DNA from: Coriobacteriaceae bacterium
GTDB lineage: Bacteria > Actinomycetota > Coriobacteriia > Coriobacteriales > Coriobacteriaceae
DNA length: 13,479 bases
NCBI GenBank assembly: GCA_902363875.1
Contig: CABJBO010000043.1
Span: 1-13,479, forward strand
Direction: 5' to 3'
A program made the translations under genes and the position numbers. How positions within the stretch are numbered: the first letter of the stretch is position 1; each line of letters starts with the position of its first letter. Positions 6,265 to 12,601 of the stretch are shown here, one piece after another. The notes under the pieces were generated by a model, which ran no database searches, had not been told where the DNA came from, and saw only the letters and a list, made by a program, of their open reading frames with translations.

Positions 6265-6394
6265 GGACCTGGGCGGGCGTATAGGGCAACATCGATCGCG
6301 AGTTCCGCACGCAAAGGAGAGCACTTAATGTGCTCTCCGTCTTGCGCAGGACTGTCCGAGCAGGCGATGTTGCCCTATACGCCCGCCCAGGTCC
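6265..6394. repeat. Long perfect inverted repeat (30-bp arms) with an inner hairpin
   Basis: Bases 6265-6294 are the exact reverse complement of 6365-6394. The 70 bases between them contain a second perfect 9-bp hairpin, GGAGAGCAC (6316-6324) with GTGCTCTCC (6330-6338), extended past mismatches by CGCAA/TTGCG. Transcribed from pcrA it would make a 30-bp double-stranded RNA stem with a structured head, beginning eight bases after the pcrA stop. No target-site duplication is seen at its ends (TTATCTAA left, GCTGGGAT right). It could be a miniature element, an invertible segment, a stabilising or RNase III-processed 3' structure, or a small RNA. Confidence 0.85.
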
Positions 6395-6401
6395 GCTGGG
6401 A

Positions 6402-9302
6402 TTACGACAGCTTGACGATAGGTGCGAAGCCCTTCATGAGCTTTTTGGTCTGGCCGGTTTTTTCGAACTGCACCTCGATCATGTCTCCGGCGACCGAGAT
6501 CACGGTACCCGTGCCAAAGGTCTTGTGGCTCACGGTATCGCCCGCGGCAAAGTCCTGCGACGCGCTGGCGCGATCGACCTTGCGCTCCACCGTCGGCGAC
6601 ACCTTGGACGACGGCTTTTTGGCTCGCGGCGCGCCCGAGCCAAAGGTCGAGGCAACACGGCCGGCGTCGGGCGAGACCCCACGATGGCGCTCGGTCCCAT
6701 AGCTGCTGCCGCCAAAGAAATCGTCGAAGCTCGATCCGCCGCGCGAACCGGAACCGCCGGTCGAGCGCGTATGCGAGCCAAACACCTTGCCGCCATACAT
6801 ATCCGAGCCCATGCCCGAGCCAAAGGTGCCGTGACGGTCGCCGCGTTTCTCCCAGCCCGTGCCCTCAAAACCGGCAGAACCGATGCCGCTAAACTCGATG
6901 TCCTCGAACGGAATCTCGTTGAGGAAGCGCGAGCGCGGGTTGGCAGAGGTCGAGCCGTAAGTGCGACGCGTGGCCGCATAGGTCAGGAACAGGCGCTTGC
7001 GAGCACGCGTGATGGCGACGTAGGCCAGGCGACGCTCTTCCTCGAGCTTGCCCGGATCGTCACTACCGCCAAAGTCGTGCACGTGCGGGAAGATACCCTC
7101 CTCCATGCCGGCCACGAACACCGCGGGGAACTCCAGGCCCTTAGCGGAGTGGATGGTCATCATGGTGATGGCATGTGTCTCGCCGGCCAGGGAATCCAAG
7201 TCGGAGCGCAGGGCCAGCCACTCCATGAGTGCCGGCAGCGCCTTGCAGGTGAGCGGGCCGTAGGTGCGCTCGATCTCGTCGGCATGCACGGCACCCGCCG
7301 GCATCTCCGTCGGCGCGGCATACGCGTTGCCCGCGATGGCGGCGGCCAAGGCATCCTGCGGCGAGAGCGCCGGGGCGGTTAGGCTATCGAGCGGATTGGA
7401 GCCCGCGGCGTCACGAGCGCCGACGAGTGCCTCAAACGAGGATGCCGGTGCAGACGGCCCCGGCTCGGGCGCGGGCGCACTCACCACGACGGGCTCGGAC
7501 TCGGCGCCGGCAGGCACGTCGGCAACACCGGCTGCGCGCAGCTCTTCTAGACTCTCGAGCGTGCCCTCGATATCCTCGTGCGTCTCCTCAAATTCGGCGG
7601 CGACGCCCAGGAATTCCTGGATGTTCTCGGCGCGGCTCTCGGACTCCATGGTGCCCTCGGCGCGGAACGCCTGCAGCAGGCCCGTCTTGTCGACAATCAT
7701 CTCGACGACGTCCTTGAGCTCGCCGTCCATGCGACGGCCCTCGCGCACCAGCGCCACAAAACTCGACAGGCCGTTGCGCACCTTGGCACTAAACATGCCC
7801 GTCTCGGCTGTTGCGATCTCGCAGGCCTGGAAGAACGAGCAACGGTTGTCGCGCGCCAGCTGCTCAATCTTTTGGATCGAAGTGGAGCCGATGCCGCGGC
7901 GCGGCGTGTTGATGACGCGCTTGACGCTCATCTCGTCGGCCGGGTTCACGATCATCTTGAGGTAGGCCATGACATCGCGGATCTCGGCGCGGTCGAAGAA
8001 TCGCGTGCCGCCGACGATCTTGTAGGGCACGCCCGCGCGCAGGAACATATCTTCGAGGATACGCGACTGGGCGTTGGTGCGGTAGAACACGGCGATATCG
8101 TCGTAGCTCGTACCCTTGGCATGCAGCTTCTCGATCTCGCCGGCAATCCAGCGACCCTCGTCGCGCTCGTCGCTTGCCTGGAAAGCCTGAATCTTCTCGC
8201 CATCGCCCTCGGCCGTAAACAGGCGCTTGTCCTTGCGCTGCGAGTTGTGACGCACCACGGCATTGGCGGCGCTCAGGATGTGACCCGTGGAGCGATAGTT
8301 CTGCTCCAACTTGACGGTCTTGCAGTTTTTAAAGTCCTTCTCAAAGTCCAGGATATTGGTGATGTCGGCGCCACGCCAGCTATAAATGGACTGGTCGTCG
8401 TCGCCCACGACCATAAGGTTTTGGTACTTGGCGGCCAGCAGGTTGGCGATCTCGTACTGGACGTGGTTGGTGTCCTGATACTCGTCGACGCTAATGTAGC
8501 GGAAGCGCTCCTGGTACTTATCGAGCACCTCGGGGCGGGTGCGCAGCAGCTCGAGCGTGCGCACGAGCAGGTCGTCAAAGTCCATCGCATTGGCGGCGCG
8601 CAGGCGGCGCTCCAGCTCCAGGTAGACCTGCGCGGCCTTTTTGTCATTGGGGCTATCGGCGCTCTTGAGCATGTCCTCGGGGCCGATCATGGCGTTTTTG
8701 GCCGAGCTGATCTTGCTGCGGATCATGTTGATGGGGAACTGCTTTTGCTCGATGCCGAGCGCCTGCATAATGTCACGCACCATGCGCTTTGAGTCATCGT
8801 CATCGTAGATGGTGAACTGGCCGGTGTAGCCCAGCAGATCGGCGTCCTCGCGCAGCATGCGCACGCACATGGCATGGAAGGTGCACACCCACATGCCACG
8901 GGTGCCGCTGGGGATGAGTGCCGTCAGACGCTCGCGCATCTCTGCCGCAGCCTTGTTGGTAAACGTAATGGCAAGAACCTGCCAAGGCTTAACACCCAAG
9001 TCGCCGAGCATATGTGCGATGCGGAAGGTCAAGACGCGGGTCTTGCCCGAGCCGGCGCCGGCGAGCACCAGCAACGGGCCCTCGGTGGTCAGGACCGCCT
9101 CGCGCTGGGCGGGATTGAGGCTGTCGATGTCGACGAGCGGCTTGATGGGCTTGGGCGCCGGCGCGGGAGCGTCGTAGATGTCGAGCGGGACGAGCTCGGG
9201 TTCCGGCGCAGCGGGGGCGGCGTATACATCGAGCGGCACGGGTTCCGGCGCGGGCGGCACGGGCACCGCGGCGTTCTTTTCCCAGGGCAAGGGCTGGGTC
9301 AT
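6402..9302 (-). CDS. pcrA: ATP-dependent DNA helicase, PcrA/UvrD family
   Basis: A superfamily 1A 3'-to-5' helicase for DNA repair, plasmid rolling-circle replication and removal of recombination or transcription blocks. It has 966 residues. Helicase motifs in order: Q motif LNPAQREAV (62-70), Walker A AGAGSGKT (81-88), Ia ITFTNKAA (112-119), II VDEYQDT (272-278), III GDDDQSIYSWRGA (300-312), IV QNYRS (334-338), V TIHSAKGLEF (716-725), VI YVAITRA (761-767). It is longer than typical PcrA (about 720-780) because of a Pro-rich N-terminal tail (1-55), an Ala/Pro/Glu-rich insert of about 100 residues in subdomain 2B (about 575-690), and a Gly/Ser-rich linker (about 803-905) before the C-terminal Tudor-like fold (GDTVSHKTFGTGTVISV, from 921). 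The ATG at 9302 has AGGAG at 9309-9313; the frame is open to 9386 but lacks a comparable signal. Transcribed alone. Confidence 0.95.
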   Translation of the reverse strand: MTQPLPWEKNAAVPVPPAPEPVPLDVYAAPAAPEPELVPLDIYDAPAPAPKPIKPLVDIDSLNPAQREAVLTTEGPLLVLAGAGSGKTRVLTFRIAHMLGDLGVKPWQVLAITFTNKAAAEMRERLTALIPSGTRGMWVCTFHAMCVRMLREDADLLGYTGQFTIYDDDDSKRMVRDIMQALGIEQKQFPINMIRSKISSAKNAMIGPEDMLKSADSPNDKKAAQVYLELERRLRAANAMDFDDLLVRTLELLRTRPEVLDKYQERFRYISVDEYQDTNHVQYEIANLLAAKYQNLMVVGDDDQSIYSWRGADITNILDFEKDFKNCKTVKLEQNYRSTGHILSAANAVVRHNSQRKDKRLFTAEGDGEKIQAFQASDERDEGRWIAGEIEKLHAKGTSYDDIAVFYRTNAQSRILEDMFLRAGVPYKIVGGTRFFDRAEIRDVMAYLKMIVNPADEMSVKRVINTPRRGIGSTSIQKIEQLARDNRCSFFQACEIATAETGMFSAKVRNGLSSFVALVREGRRMDGELKDVVEMIVDKTGLLQAFRAEGTMESESRAENIQEFLGVAAEFEETHEDIEGTLESLEELRAAGVADVPAGAESEPVVVSAPAPEPGPSAPASSFEALVGARDAAGSNPLDSLTAPALSPQDALAAAIAGNAYAAPTEMPAGAVHADEIERTYGPLTCKALPALMEWLALRSDLDSLAGETHAITMMTIHSAKGLEFPAVFVAGMEEGIFPHVHDFGGSDDPGKLEEERRLAYVAITRARKRLFLTYAATRRTYGSTSANPRSRFLNEIPFEDIEFSGIGSAGFEGTGWEKRGDRHGTFGSGMGSDMYGGKVFGSHTRSTGGSGSRGGSSFDDFFGGSSYGTERHRGVSPDAGRVASTFGSGAPRAKKPSSKVSPTVERKVDRASASQDFAAGDTVSHKTFGTGTVISVAGDMIEVQFEKTGQTKKLMKGFAPIVKLS

Positions 9303-9308
9303 GGGCGA

Positions 9309-9313
9309 CTCCT
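9309..9313 (-). promoter_or_regulatory. Ribosome binding site that decides the pcrA start
   Basis: AGGAG on the minus strand, six bases before the ATG at 9302. The next upstream in-frame start, at 9386, lies upstream of the predicted promoter -10 element and so is not favoured. Confidence 0.65.
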
Positions 9314-9363
9314 CATCTGACGGACGGCGCGCCTGCGGGCAGCGCCATAGTTTGAGCCGTACC

Positions 9364-9394
9364 AGTATACCGAGCCGCGCGGACACCGACGCAA
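9364..9394 (-). promoter_or_regulatory. Probable pcrA promoter
   Basis: On the minus strand a strong -10 TATACT (9364-9369) is preceded, 19 bases upstream, by TTGCGT (9389-9394). The predicted transcript would have a leader of roughly 55 bases. The -10 is convincing; the -35 and spacer are less so. Confidence 0.45.
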
Positions 9395-9441
9395 ATCACA
9401 CCACGACTCCGTGCGCCACCGTCAGGCCCGCCCCGGCAGAT

Positions 9442-9509
9442 TTGGTGCAATGGGGTCAGGTTGGTCTGCACCACGTTGGTGCAAAGAAATCTGACCCCCA
9501 ATGCACCAA
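9442..9509. repeat. Nested palindrome with TTGGTGCA and GGGGTCAG arms
   Basis: The left arm (9442-9459: TTGGTGCA, A, TGGGGTCAG) pairs with the right arm (9491-9509: CTGACCCCCA, A, TGCACCAA) with one mismatch and one extra C. Inside, TGCACCA (9467-9473) and TGGTGCA (9477-9483) form a second hairpin using the same heptamer. The eight-base word TTGGTGCA is thus used four times in two nested dyads. The GGGGTCAGGTT / AATCTGACCCC wording is typical of repeats linked to REP-associated tyrosine transposases, as recalled from other bacteria. No T tract follows on either side. Confidence 0.7.
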
Positions 9510-9544
9510 TCACGGAGCCACCGATGTCATGGCAACGGTAGCGA

Positions 9545-9644
9545 GCGGCGGCCAGAGCGAACAAATTGGCATGAAAAGAGGGCGGCATAGACCTTTTGGT
9601 CATGCCGCCCTCGTTGAATGACAAGTTGTCGCTCTGGCCGCCGC
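9545..9644. repeat. 16-bp inverted repeat enclosing the uppP terminator
   Basis: Bases 9545-9560 are the exact reverse complement of 9629-9644, and pairing continues past a one-base bulge (CAA with TTG). The terminator hairpin at 9578-9612 sits inside. The element begins 15 bases after the uppP stop codon. Folded, it forms a stem, an internal loop and a second stem; on DNA it could extrude as a cruciform. Confidence 0.8.
9574..9612 (-). terminator. Intrinsic terminator of uppP
   Basis: On the minus strand GAGGGCGGCAT (complement of 9602-9612) pairs perfectly with 9578-9588; a further GACC/GGTC helix with a four-base loop caps the stem past one bulged base. Four T residues (9574-9577) follow. 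It lies about 50 bases after the uppP stop. Confidence 0.8.
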
Positions 9645-9659
9645 GCAGCGTCAACCAAG

Positions 9660-10640
9660 TTACAGGCCAAGCATAGGCTCCAGAACGAAGAAGTACGCGA
9701 GCACCACGATGCCCAGGATGATGCGGTAGACGCCGAAGCACTTAAAGTCGTGACGGCGGACGAAGCCCATGAGCCACTTGATGGCGATGAGCGAAACCAC
9801 AAAGGCAACAACGCAGCCCACGCCCAAGATAGCGACCTCGTTGGCGCCGAACGTGCCGCCCTTGATGAAGTACTTGACCAGCTTGAGCGCACTCGCGCCA
9901 AACATGACAGGGATGGCCAGGAAGAACGTGAACTTGGACGCCACCGAACGCGTGCAGCCCAAAAGCAGGCCACCGATGATGGTAGAACCGGAGCGAGACG
10001 TACCAGGCACCAGCGAAAGCACCTGGAAGCAGCCAATACCCAGCGCAGTCTTCCAGCTCAGGTCCTCGAGCGTGGCGATGGAGCCAAAGTCCAGATTCTC
10101 ATCATCGCCCTCATCCTCAGCGGTAGCCGCGGCGGGCGCCGCAAAGTGCGCACCGGTGGGACGTCCACCCGACGCCACAGCACGCGAACCAAACGAACCG
10201 GCAACGGCCATTTCCTCGCGCTTGCTCGCGCGCCAGTTCTCGATCACGATAAACAGCACGCCGTACACAATGAGCGCCAGCGCCACGACGGGAGCATTGT
10301 AGAAATGCTCCTCCATCCAGTCGTTGAGCGGCAGGCCGATCGCCGCCGCAGGAATGCAGCCGAGCACAATCTTGCCCCACAGCACCCAGGTGTCGCGACG
10401 GCCCTCCTTACCCTTGCTGGGCGAGAAGGGATTGAGCTCATGGAAGAACAGCACACAGACGGCCAAAATGGCGCCGAGCTGAATCACGACCAGGAACATA
10501 TTCCAGAACGTCTCGCTCACGTTCATCTTGACGAACTCGTCCACCAAGATCATGTGACCCGTCGACGAAACGGGCAGCCATTCGGTGATGCCCTCGACCA
10601 GGCCCATGAAGGCAGATTTAAAAAGCTCGATGATATCCAA
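9660..10640 (-). CDS. uppP: Undecaprenyl-diphosphatase UppP (BacA family)
   Basis: An integral membrane phosphatase that converts undecaprenyl diphosphate to the monophosphate, recycling the lipid carrier for peptidoglycan and other wall polymers; overproduction gives bacitracin resistance in the family. The 326 residues include EGITEWLPVSSTGH (16-29, with catalytic glutamates E16 and E20 and H29) and PGTSRSGST (212-220, with R216 matching the essential arginine). About eight hydrophobic segments are visible. It is longer than the usual 260-280 because of a hydrophilic, Ala/Gly- and then Asp/Glu-rich insert at about 138-192, between two transmembrane segments. I place the start at a TTG (10640), where GAGGGGG (10646-10652) is well spaced and the protein begins MDIIELFKSAFMGLVEG, like relatives; there is no ATG near, and the open frame to 10958 reads like non-coding sequence. 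Family is secure, exact start fairly so. Confidence 0.95.
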   Translation of the reverse strand: MDIIELFKSAFMGLVEGITEWLPVSSTGHMILVDEFVKMNVSETFWNMFLVVIQLGAILAVCVLFFHELNPFSPSKGKEGRRDTWVLWGKIVLGCIPAAAIGLPLNDWMEEHFYNAPVVALALIVYGVLFIVIENWRASKREEMAVAGSFGSRAVASGGRPTGAHFAAPAAATAEDEGDDENLDFGSIATLEDLSWKTALGIGCFQVLSLVPGTSRSGSTIIGGLLLGCTRSVASKFTFFLAIPVMFGASALKLVKYFIKGGTFGANEVAILGVGCVVAFVVSLIAIKWLMGFVRRHDFKCFGVYRIILGIVVLAYFFVLEPMLGL

Positions 10641-10645
10641 AGGGA

Positions 10646-10652
10646 CCCCCTC
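10646..10652 (-). promoter_or_regulatory. Ribosome binding site for the TTG start of uppP
   Basis: GAGGGGG on the minus strand, five bases before the TTG at 10638-10640. An in-frame GTG at 10661 has no such signal upstream. Confidence 0.6.
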
Positions 10653-10700
10653 GTTAGACACCCGCCGATATTGTTCTGCGGACGGTGCGGGCGATGTCCC

Positions 10701-10706
10701 ATTATC
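10701..10706 (-). promoter_or_regulatory. Possible -10 element of uppP
   Basis: GATAAT on the minus strand differs from the consensus at one base and lies 60 bases upstream of the uppP start. No good -35 hexamer is visible upstream in the GC-rich sequence. Confidence 0.35.
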
Positions 10707-10792
10707 AACCGTTGGCGGCGCGCCTGCGCCTACCCTTACCAAAAAACTCGCCCGTTCACAGAATTGCGAGCGGTCAAACCCAAATCCTTGGG

Positions 10793-10798
10793 TATAAC
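10793..10798 (+). promoter_or_regulatory. Probable -10 element of the usp gene
   Basis: TATAAC lies 90 bases upstream of the usp ATG, giving a leader of about 84 bases. It directly follows a small dyad CCCAA-ATCC-TTGGG (10779-10792), which may be an operator. A TTGCGA at 10764-10769 is 23 bases away, too far for a standard -35, so an activator-dependent promoter is possible. Confidence 0.45.
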
Positions 10799-10888
10799 TG
10801 CAACAAGATAAAGTGTCCGGCGGCCAACGCGCCCGCGCCCGCCCGATGCACGAGCCCCGCGCCCGTGCGATAGACCAAGGAGGAAACC

Positions 10889-11326
10889 ATGAACGAGGGC
10901 TACACCAAGGTATTTGTTTCACTCGACGGTACTGAACAGCAGGATTTTGTGCTCGCACGCGCCATCAAGGTCGCCGCGAACAACGGCGCCAAGCTAATCA
11001 TCGGCCACGTTATCGATTCCACGGCGCTCGAGAGCGCCGGTTCCTATCCGGTCGATCTGGTCAACGGCCTAGAGGAGGCATTTAAGAACTCCATCGCCAA
11101 GCAGCTCGAAGAGGCCAAGGCCAATCCCGACATTCCCGAGGTCGAAGTCATGATTCGCGCCGGCCGTATTCGTGAGACGCTCAAAGACGAGATGCTCGAC
11201 GTGGTCAAGCCCGACCTGGTGCTCTGCGGCGCCCGCGGCCTGTCCTCGATCAAGTATGCGCTGCTGGGTTCGATTTCGACGTTCCTGCTGCGCAATACGG
11301 ACTGCGACATTTTGGTCGTGAAGTAG
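10889..11326 (+). CDS. Universal stress protein, UspA family
   Basis: A small cytoplasmic nucleotide-binding protein of the Usp fold; such proteins accumulate under starvation and stress and often bind ATP, with a mostly unknown molecular role. The 145 residues form one Usp domain: KVFVSLDGTEQQDF at the first strand, KLIIGHVIDS at the second, and the ATP-binding signature G114-x2-G117-x9-G127-S128 (GARGLSSIKYALLGS), followed by the typical last strand CDILVVK. The conserved pattern predicts an ATP-binding type. The ATG at 10889 is preceded by a strong AAGGAGG (10877-10883). It is divergent from uppP and convergent with the kinase gene, so it is transcribed alone. Its 3' region holds a long hairpin and then a terminator. 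Family is secure; the specific stress is unknown. Confidence 0.95.
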   Translation: MNEGYTKVFVSLDGTEQQDFVLARAIKVAANNGAKLIIGHVIDSTALESAGSYPVDLVNGLEEAFKNSIAKQLEEAKANPDIPEVEVMIRAGRIRETLKDEMLDVVKPDLVLCGARGLSSIKYALLGSISTFLLRNTDCDILVVK

Positions 11327-11339
11327 CGTTGCTCCCACC

Positions 11340-11432
11340 GGCCGCGGGGCCTGCGGGGTTTCCACGGGCACGTCCTCGCCGCGTTGCGGCTGCGGGATGT
11401 GCCCTTAGGAAACCCCTCCCGGCCCCGCGGCC
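11340..11432. repeat. 93-nt compound inverted repeat after usp
   Basis: Four helices stack in register: GGCCGCGGGGCC (11340-11351) with GGCCCCGCGGCC (11421-11432), GGGGTTTCC (11355-11363) with GGAAACCCC (11408-11416), GGGCAC (11366-11371) with GTGCCC (11399-11404), and an apical GCCGC/GCGGC (11378-11382 with 11386-11390). Small internal loops separate them. It lies 13 bases after the usp stop and before the terminator at 11471, so it would be in the usp 3' untranslated region. Length and regular pairing suggest either a structured RNA or a miniature repeat element. Confidence 0.8.
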
Positions 11433-11470
11433 TTCGCAGCCTTACTTCAGCGAGTTGGCTGATAAAAGAT

Positions 11471-11505
11471 AGCGTGCCGCCCCGTTTGGGGTGGCACGTT
11501 TTGTT
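11471..11505 (+). terminator. Terminator of usp, possibly bidirectional
   Basis: CGTGCCGCCCC (11473-11483) pairs with GGGGTGGCACG (11488-11498), including one G-T wobble, around a GTTT loop, followed by TTTTGTTTG. Leftward the hairpin is followed by CTATCTTTTATC, so it may also stop the histidine kinase transcript, whose stop is at 11549. Confidence 0.85.
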
Positions 11506-11528
11506 TGGGCTGCACGTTTTTGTTTGGG
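11494..11528. repeat. Tandem 18-base duplication of a terminator tail
   Basis: GCACGTTTTGTTTGGG at 11494-11509 is repeated as GCACGTTTTTGTTTGGG at 11512-11528, differing by one extra T. The first copy includes the right arm and T tract of the usp terminator, so the duplication provides a second T tract without a second stem. Confidence 0.7.
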
Positions 11529-11548
11529 TGGGCGTCTGCCGCGTTGCG

Positions 11549-12592
11549 TTACTCGAAATATTGAAACTTATTCGTTGAAAACGCGAATGTTACGACAAAG
11601 CCTTCGCCGGAGTCGGATGCCGCGGTGACGTCGATGCCCATCTTGGAGCACAGGCGCGCCACCAGGTAGAGGCCGATGCCCGTTGCGCGCTTGGTGGTGC
11701 GGCCGTTGTCGCCGGTAAAGCCCTTCTCGAACACGCGCGGCAGGTCGGCCGCGCTCACGCCGCAGCCGTTGTCCGCGACGGTGAGCTCGATACGTTCGCT
11801 CGCCAAGCCCTCGTCCAGCAATGCGCCCGAAAACACGATCTTCGCGCCGTCCTCGCACGCATATTTAATGCTGTTCTGAATGAGCTGGCCCAGGATAAAT
11901 TCGAGCCATTTTTCGTCGGTGAAGACCTCGAAGTCGAGGTTCTCGCACACCGGAGCCACGTGCGCCGCGATGAGCTCGCGGGCGTTGGCTTTAATCGCAC
12001 CCGTCACCAAGGTCTTAAGGTCCCAGCGACGAATCAGGTAGTCGCGCTCCACGACTTCCGAGCGCGCATAGTACAGCGCCTGGTCAATATAGCGCTCCAC
12101 GCGGGCAAGCTCGCGACCGAGATCATCTACGCGCGACAGGTCGTCTTCGCTGCCGTCCAGGTTTTCCAGAATCAGGTGAGCCGCCGCCAGGGGCAGCTTG
12201 GCCTCGTGGACCCAGCTCTCGATATAGTCGCGATAGTCTTCGGTCTGACGCCGGCCCTCGGCAACCTCGTCGCAGGCGGCTTTGCCCACCCGGCACAGGA
12301 CCTCGTACTCGAGCTCGCCCTCGGCATAGGTTGGGCATTGCACCATCTCCTGCACCCATGCGGGACTCTCGAGCTCCTCTGCCGCGCGCTCCAACTGACG
12401 CAGAAAACGGCGACGGCGAGCGTACTCGATCACGATGCCGAGCATACCGAAGATAAAGGATACGCCGACCGCCACGACCACGATAGAAACGGGTGCGCCG
12501 GCGACCGTCAGCACAAAGCAGCTCAGCAGCACGCCGCACGTCCACACGGCGACGGGAAGCAGTGCATCTTTAAAGAACTTGCCAAACGACAT
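11549..12592 (-). CDS. Sensor histidine kinase with two adjacent TM helices
   Basis: The membrane sensor of the two-component pair. The 347 residues start with two hydrophobic helices (about 9-31 and 36-56) separated by only about five residues, so there is almost no extracellular sensor domain. This is the design of intramembrane-sensing kinases such as BceS. A cytoplasmic linker leads to the H-box YIESWVHEAKLPL with the phospho-acceptor H129, the N-box QLIQNSIKYA (N240), the G1 box DNGCG (274-278), the F-box FEKGFTG (288-294) and the G2 box GIGLYL (305-310). All ATP-binding boxes are intact. The gene begins nine bases after the response regulator stop; a weak TAGGGG overlapping that stop serves as ribosome binding site, suggesting coupled translation. 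Likely cues are cell-envelope stress or peptide antibiotics, but no transporter partner is in the window, so this is inference. Confidence 0.92.
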   Translation of the reverse strand: MSFGKFFKDALLPVAVWTCGVLLSCFVLTVAGAPVSIVVVAVGVSFIFGMLGIVIEYARRRRFLRQLERAAEELESPAWVQEMVQCPTYAEGELEYEVLCRVGKAACDEVAEGRRQTEDYRDYIESWVHEAKLPLAAAHLILENLDGSEDDLSRVDDLGRELARVERYIDQALYYARSEVVERDYLIRRWDLKTLVTGAIKANARELIAAHVAPVCENLDFEVFTDEKWLEFILGQLIQNSIKYACEDGAKIVFSGALLDEGLASERIELTVADNGCGVSAADLPRVFEKGFTGDNGRTTKRATGIGLYLVARLCSKMGIDVTAASDSGEGFVVTFAFSTNKFQYFE

Positions 12593-12601
12593 AGCCGGCC
12601 C

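Larger units (their letters stand above)
9303..9659. other. Intergenic region between uppP and pcrA
   Basis: No gene is seen in these 357 bases. From right to left they hold the uppP 3' inverted repeat and terminator (9545-9644), a compound GGGGTCAG palindrome (9442-9509), and the probable pcrA promoter (9364-9394). A plus-strand reading frame across it is interpreted as a by-product of the palindromes. Confidence 0.6.

Noticed and set aside
6265..6394. Invertible promoter switch
   Set aside because: The arms are suitable in length, but the enclosed 70 bases show no convincing promoter and both flanking genes are convergent, so inversion would control nothing obvious. No recombinase is in the window.
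6328..6702. Plus-strand frame with AAAGGAG eight bases before an ATG, inside the 6265-6394 repeat
   Set aside because: The apparent ribosome binding site is part of the inner hairpin arm, and after the repeat the frame is simply antisense to the end of pcrA. No domain is visible.
7578..8792. 404-codon plus-strand open frame inside pcrA
   Set aside because: It is antisense to conserved helicase motifs and has no recognisable domain or convincing start signal.
10741..10770. Minus-strand terminator upstream of uppP (CTCGC/GCGAG stem followed by TTTTTT)
   Set aside because: The stem is only five base pairs with a 14-base loop and lies upstream of the candidate uppP -10, so it has no clear transcript to end.
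10640..10958. Longer uppP start giving 432 residues
   Set aside because: The extra 106 residues are rich in Arg, Cys and Trp, resemble no protein, would overlap the usp gene start, and lack a ribosome binding site; the TTG at 10640 gives the family's usual N-terminus.
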